From Bacteroidales bacterium (GTDB lineage Bacteria; Bacteroidota; Bacteroidia; Bacteroidales; Muribaculaceae): a DNA stretch of 8,216 nucleotides. Below the pieces are notes generated by a model. It saw only the letters and a program-made list of their open reading frames with translations, searched no databases and was not told where the DNA came from. Numbering within the stretch: position 1 is the stretch's first letter; each line of letters begins with the position of its first letter. Of the stretch, positions 5,827 through 8,216 are shown one piece after another. A program made the translations under genes and the position numbers. The stretch lies in the NCBI GenBank assembly GCA_014800105.1, contig JAAVGQ010000044.1:2420-10635 (forward strand), given 5' to 3'.

Positions 5827-7880
5827 TGCTTTATGATTAGTTTGTTGTTTAATTTGTACTCAAGGGTGATAATAGCTGAGCCGGCATCGTAAGAGAACGG
5901 AACATCCTTGCCGCCGGCTGTAACTGAAACGGGTCGTTTATATACACGGTGAATTCTCAGTGTCACTGCGTCAAGAGGACGTGCACCGGGGTAGTCACCG
6001 CTTAGCTTGGACGATATCACAATCTCTGAGCCTGTTGCAGTGCCGTCAAAAGTCACAGTGCGATAGCTGTAGTTTCCTCGTGACGGGGTGGTGAGGTCGT
6101 CATCATAGAGGGTGTAATCGCTGGTCACGCCTTCCACCGGGTAGTAATCCACGGTGAGACGGGTGGGATCATAGTCGGCGGTTGAACTCATGGCATAGTC
6201 AGCGCGGGGAATGAAAGCACCGGCTCTCACCATCAGCGGGATGCGGCTCAAGGGTGCGGTCATAAGGACTGTGTCGCCCGAGCTGAAGACATTTTCAGGG
6301 TTTTCAATGTCAAGCCATTTACCGTCAGGAACCACAACATTACGTTCCCGGGCACCACGCTCCATCACGGGGGCTACGAGAATATCTCGCCCCCACAGGT
6401 ACTGGTCAGTGATATCATCGTGGAGCTTGCTGCCACTGTAGAAATTCATTGGACGAACTAACGGTAGACCACGGGAGCTGTTTTCCCAGGCGAGCGTATA
6501 ATTATAAGGTAACCAGGCGTACCGTTCTTTCACGAGGTCAAGAAGAATTGATTCCACCTCGGGATAATGATAAGGTTCTGCAGCAATCTGGGAATGAGTG
6601 CGGAGCATGGGGGAGAAAAGCCCCATTTGCATCCAGCGGGTATACATTTCAGGGTCGCGAGGATTGAGCGAATCTACTGCAAAACCGCCCACATCGTGGC
6701 TCATGTAGCCGAGACCGCTGAGGCCTGACTGAATCATGAGAGTGGGCTGGGCCTGCATCCCCTCCCATGAGCGCGAAACATCGCCGGTCCAGGGGAAGAC
6801 GCTGTATTTCTGCAATCCTGTTGTTCCGCCACGCATGAGAATCATGGGGCGGCGTTCAGGATAGCGTTCAGTGTTCATGTCATAGATGATTGAAGCCCAG
6901 TCGTTGCCATAGCGGTTGTGATACTGCCGGGCTCCCATCCCGTTGGCATGGAGAGCGGTTTCAGGATGCTTTTCAGGTTCGCCGAGGTCGCCCCACCATC
7001 CATAGATACCTTGCTGAGTGAGCGCATCATAACGGTCAGCGAGCCAAGCGCGGGTAGAATCATTTGAGACGTCAAACATTCCGCCCTCACCCACCCATAT
7101 TTCAACTGGCTGAGTGGTTCCGGTACTGTCACACAACAGCAATCCATTCTGTGACAGGTAATCGAAGTTATCTTTGCCGCGGCCGTTGCTCAACACGAAA
7201 GGCTGCGAGATAGCAACAACGTTGATATTCTGCTTATTCAGTGAATCAAGCATGCCGGCAGGATTGGGCCACGCTGAGCTTTCCCAGTCAAGAACGCCCA
7301 TGTCTTCTTCCTTGCCATACCAGTAGAGGTCAAGTACCAGGCCGTCAACCGGATATCCGCGACGCTTCAAGGTGTCAGCGACTCCGAGTGTTTCGGCCTC
7401 AGTCTTATAACCATATTTGGAGGTAATGTAGCCGAGAGTCCAAAGCGGGGGCATTTCCTGTCGCCCCGTGATGGCTGTCATCGCTTCGACTGCCCCTGCA
7501 AGCGTACCGCCGCCATCAATGATGTGGTAGCTCACGGGCGAGGTGCTCTCTGAGAAATAAGAAATTGTGTCGCCGGTAACGAGCCTGGCAGCCGCGAAGT
7601 CATCAAAGAGAATACCGTAGCCGTTCTCGGTGAGAAGAAGTGGCATTGATATTCCGGTGACATTGATGCGTGAATCTCCGGCACCGTAACCATAGTTGGG
7701 CCGGTTGTACATTTCCAGAGTGTCGCCACGGAGGTTTAGCGCATGTCCGCGCTCGCCTGCACCATAGAAGTGGGTACCTTCAAAACGAGGGTCAATGACG
7801 GTTATTCCTTCATTGACCCCGGTATTTCCGGTACACGCTCCGAGGATTGCTGCCAGGGGGAAGAAGAGGAGCTTTTTCAT
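5820..7880 (-). CDS. GH31 family alpha-glycosidase, lipoprotein
   Basis: This 686-residue protein belongs to glycoside hydrolase family 31, retaining enzymes that release alpha-linked glucose, xylose or galactose from the non-reducing end. Residues 1-16 form a lipoprotein signal with lipobox LGAC (Cys16). After Cys16 comes TGNTGVNEG, without the acidic run that often exports Bacteroidetes lipoproteins to the surface, so a periplasmic location is more likely. The N-terminal beta-sandwich (about 25-140) contains FYGAGERGHALNLRG. The (beta/alpha)8 barrel starts at MPPLWTLGYITSKYGYK (143-159) and includes DGLVLDLYWYG (179-189). The nucleophile is Asp298 in WWGDLGEPE and the acid/base Asp367 in FPWTGDVSR. 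The conserved GGF (398-400) and RTHS (427-430) follow. C-terminal beta domains run from about 480 to the end (RAGAFIPRADY at 552-562, YTLYDDDL at 589-596). Length is normal and the catalytic residues are intact. Sugar specificity cannot be read from the sequence; alpha-glucosidase or alpha-xylosidase are the main options. It lies 35 nt after cysS. Confidence 0.93.
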   Translation of the reverse strand: MKKLLFFPLAAILGACTGNTGVNEGITVIDPRFEGTHFYGAGERGHALNLRGDTLEMYNRPNYGYGAGDSRINVTGISMPLLLTENGYGILFDDFAAARLVTGDTISYFSESTSPVSYHIIDGGGTLAGAVEAMTAITGRQEMPPLWTLGYITSKYGYKTEAETLGVADTLKRRGYPVDGLVLDLYWYGKEEDMGVLDWESSAWPNPAGMLDSLNKQNINVVAISQPFVLSNGRGKDNFDYLSQNGLLLCDSTGTTQPVEIWVGEGGMFDVSNDSTRAWLADRYDALTQQGIYGWWGDLGEPEKHPETALHANGMGARQYHNRYGNDWASIIYDMNTERYPERRPMILMRGGTTGLQKYSVFPWTGDVSRSWEGMQAQPTLMIQSGLSGLGYMSHDVGGFAVDSLNPRDPEMYTRWMQMGLFSPMLRTHSQIAAEPYHYPEVESILLDLVKERYAWLPYNYTLAWENSSRGLPLVRPMNFYSGSKLHDDITDQYLWGRDILVAPVMERGARERNVVVPDGKWLDIENPENVFSSGDTVLMTAPLSRIPLMVRAGAFIPRADYAMSSTADYDPTRLTVDYYPVEGVTSDYTLYDDDLTTPSRGNYSYRTVTFDGTATGSEIVISSKLSGDYPGARPLDAVTLRIHRVYKRPVSVTAGGKDVPFSYDAGSAIITLEYKLNNKLIIKQW

Positions 7881-7915
7881 CTCGGGTGTAACAGTGGATT
7901 ATATTACTAAATCAC

Positions 7916-8216
7916 TTATTTCAATGACCATTCAAAGCCGCCCTTGGTATCCTTGACATCAAATCCCATGGCTGCCAGACGGTCACGGATGAGGTCGCTC
8001 GTGGCCCAGTCCTTGCGCTGTTTTGCGTCAGATCGCATTTCCAGGAGGAGATTGACCGCGTCCTTGTAAGGCTGCAGTGAATCGCCGTTGTCACCGGTTG
8101 TACCTGCGCTCTCGTCACGCATTCCAAGGATATCGAAGAAGAAGGTGTCGAAAAGTGACTTTAGCTCGTCGATATCTTCCTGAGTGGCTGTGGCGTTACC
8201 GTCGTTAATCTGGTTG
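7916..8216 (-). CDS. cysS: Cysteinyl-tRNA synthetase, C-terminal part (5' end outside window)
   Basis: The frame is open from the window edge (first full codon at 8215-8213) to TAA at 7918-7916, about 99 residues. The sequence matches the C-terminal anticodon-binding helical region of class I CysRS: LKSLFDTFFFDILGMRDE, then a short variable linker, then a helix with WATSDLIRDRLAAMGFDVKDTKGGFEWSLK. The D-x-I-R-D-x-L-x-x-x-G-x-x-x-K-D-T-x-x-G-x-x-W ending is typical of CysRS. The enzyme charges tRNA-Cys in the cytoplasm; the catalytic domain with HIGH and KMSKS and the zinc site lie outside the window. An ATG at 8122 within the gene is internal, because the family similarity continues upstream of it. 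Only 35 nt separate it from the GH31 gene, with no visible terminator or promoter, so transcription may continue into the two downstream genes. Confidence 0.93.
   Translation of the reverse strand, partial: NQINDGNATATQEDIDELKSLFDTFFFDILGMRDESAGTTGDNGDSLQPYKDAVNLLLEMRSDAKQRKDWATSDLIRDRLAAMGFDVKDTKGGFEWSLK

Noticed and set aside
7921..8127. A second minus-strand open frame overlapping the cysS end
   Set aside because: The other frame carries the CysRS C-terminal motifs and stays open to the window edge; this one has no family features.
1..8216. CRISPR arrays, tRNA or rRNA genes, insertion sequences, phage or toxin-antitoxin genes
   Set aside because: No regularly spaced repeats, cloverleaf-like sequence, transposase motifs, terminal inverted repeats or small paired genes were found; nearly all sequence is taken up by five conserved genes.

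Overview
The window looks like a chromosomal segment of a Bacteroidota bacterium, most likely order Bacteroidales; a Muribaculaceae-type gut anaerobe is possible but is inference only. The grounds are: a near-consensus Bacteroidetes promoter (TTTG, 20 nt, TAnnTTTG) upstream of the transporter, AT-rich leaders without clear Shine-Dalgarno sequences, a lipoprotein GH31 glycosidase, an exported tricorn-type protease, and a GT2 glycosyltransferase with the NPRKTYLNFRNN-type tail I associate with this phylum.

Layout. Positions 1-690 (+) hold the C-terminal part of a family 2 glycosyltransferase whose start lies outside the window. It ends at its own hairpin terminator (721-748). Facing it is a DASS/SLC13-type anion transporter (818-2332, -), with a separate terminator at 765-795 read on the minus strand. 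The transporter has its own promoter at 2412-2443, and three 7-bp AT repeats at exact 10-bp spacing cover the spacer and -33 element. Positions 2450-2583 contain a probable terminator hairpin (2503-2527) for the next minus-strand gene, and nothing else I can support.

The rest of the window is a minus-strand gene series. It runs from the C-terminus of cysteinyl-tRNA synthetase (7916-8216, start outside the window), through a 35-nt gap to a GH31 alpha-glycosidase lipoprotein (5820-7880), which overlaps by 7 nt a 1080-residue secreted tricorn-like protease (2584-5826). The overlap suggests translational coupling. The two exported hydrolases would act in the cell envelope, one on alpha-linked sugars and one on peptides. 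Why they are linked to each other and to cysS is not evident from the sequence.

I found no RNA genes, CRISPR array, insertion sequence, phage gene or clearly new multi-gene system. The points most worth a second look are the coupled glycosidase-protease pair, the periplasmic placement of a tricorn-type enzyme with an intact catalytic tetrad, the Ser-His-Thr variant of the second transporter signature, and the phased repeats at the transporter promoter.
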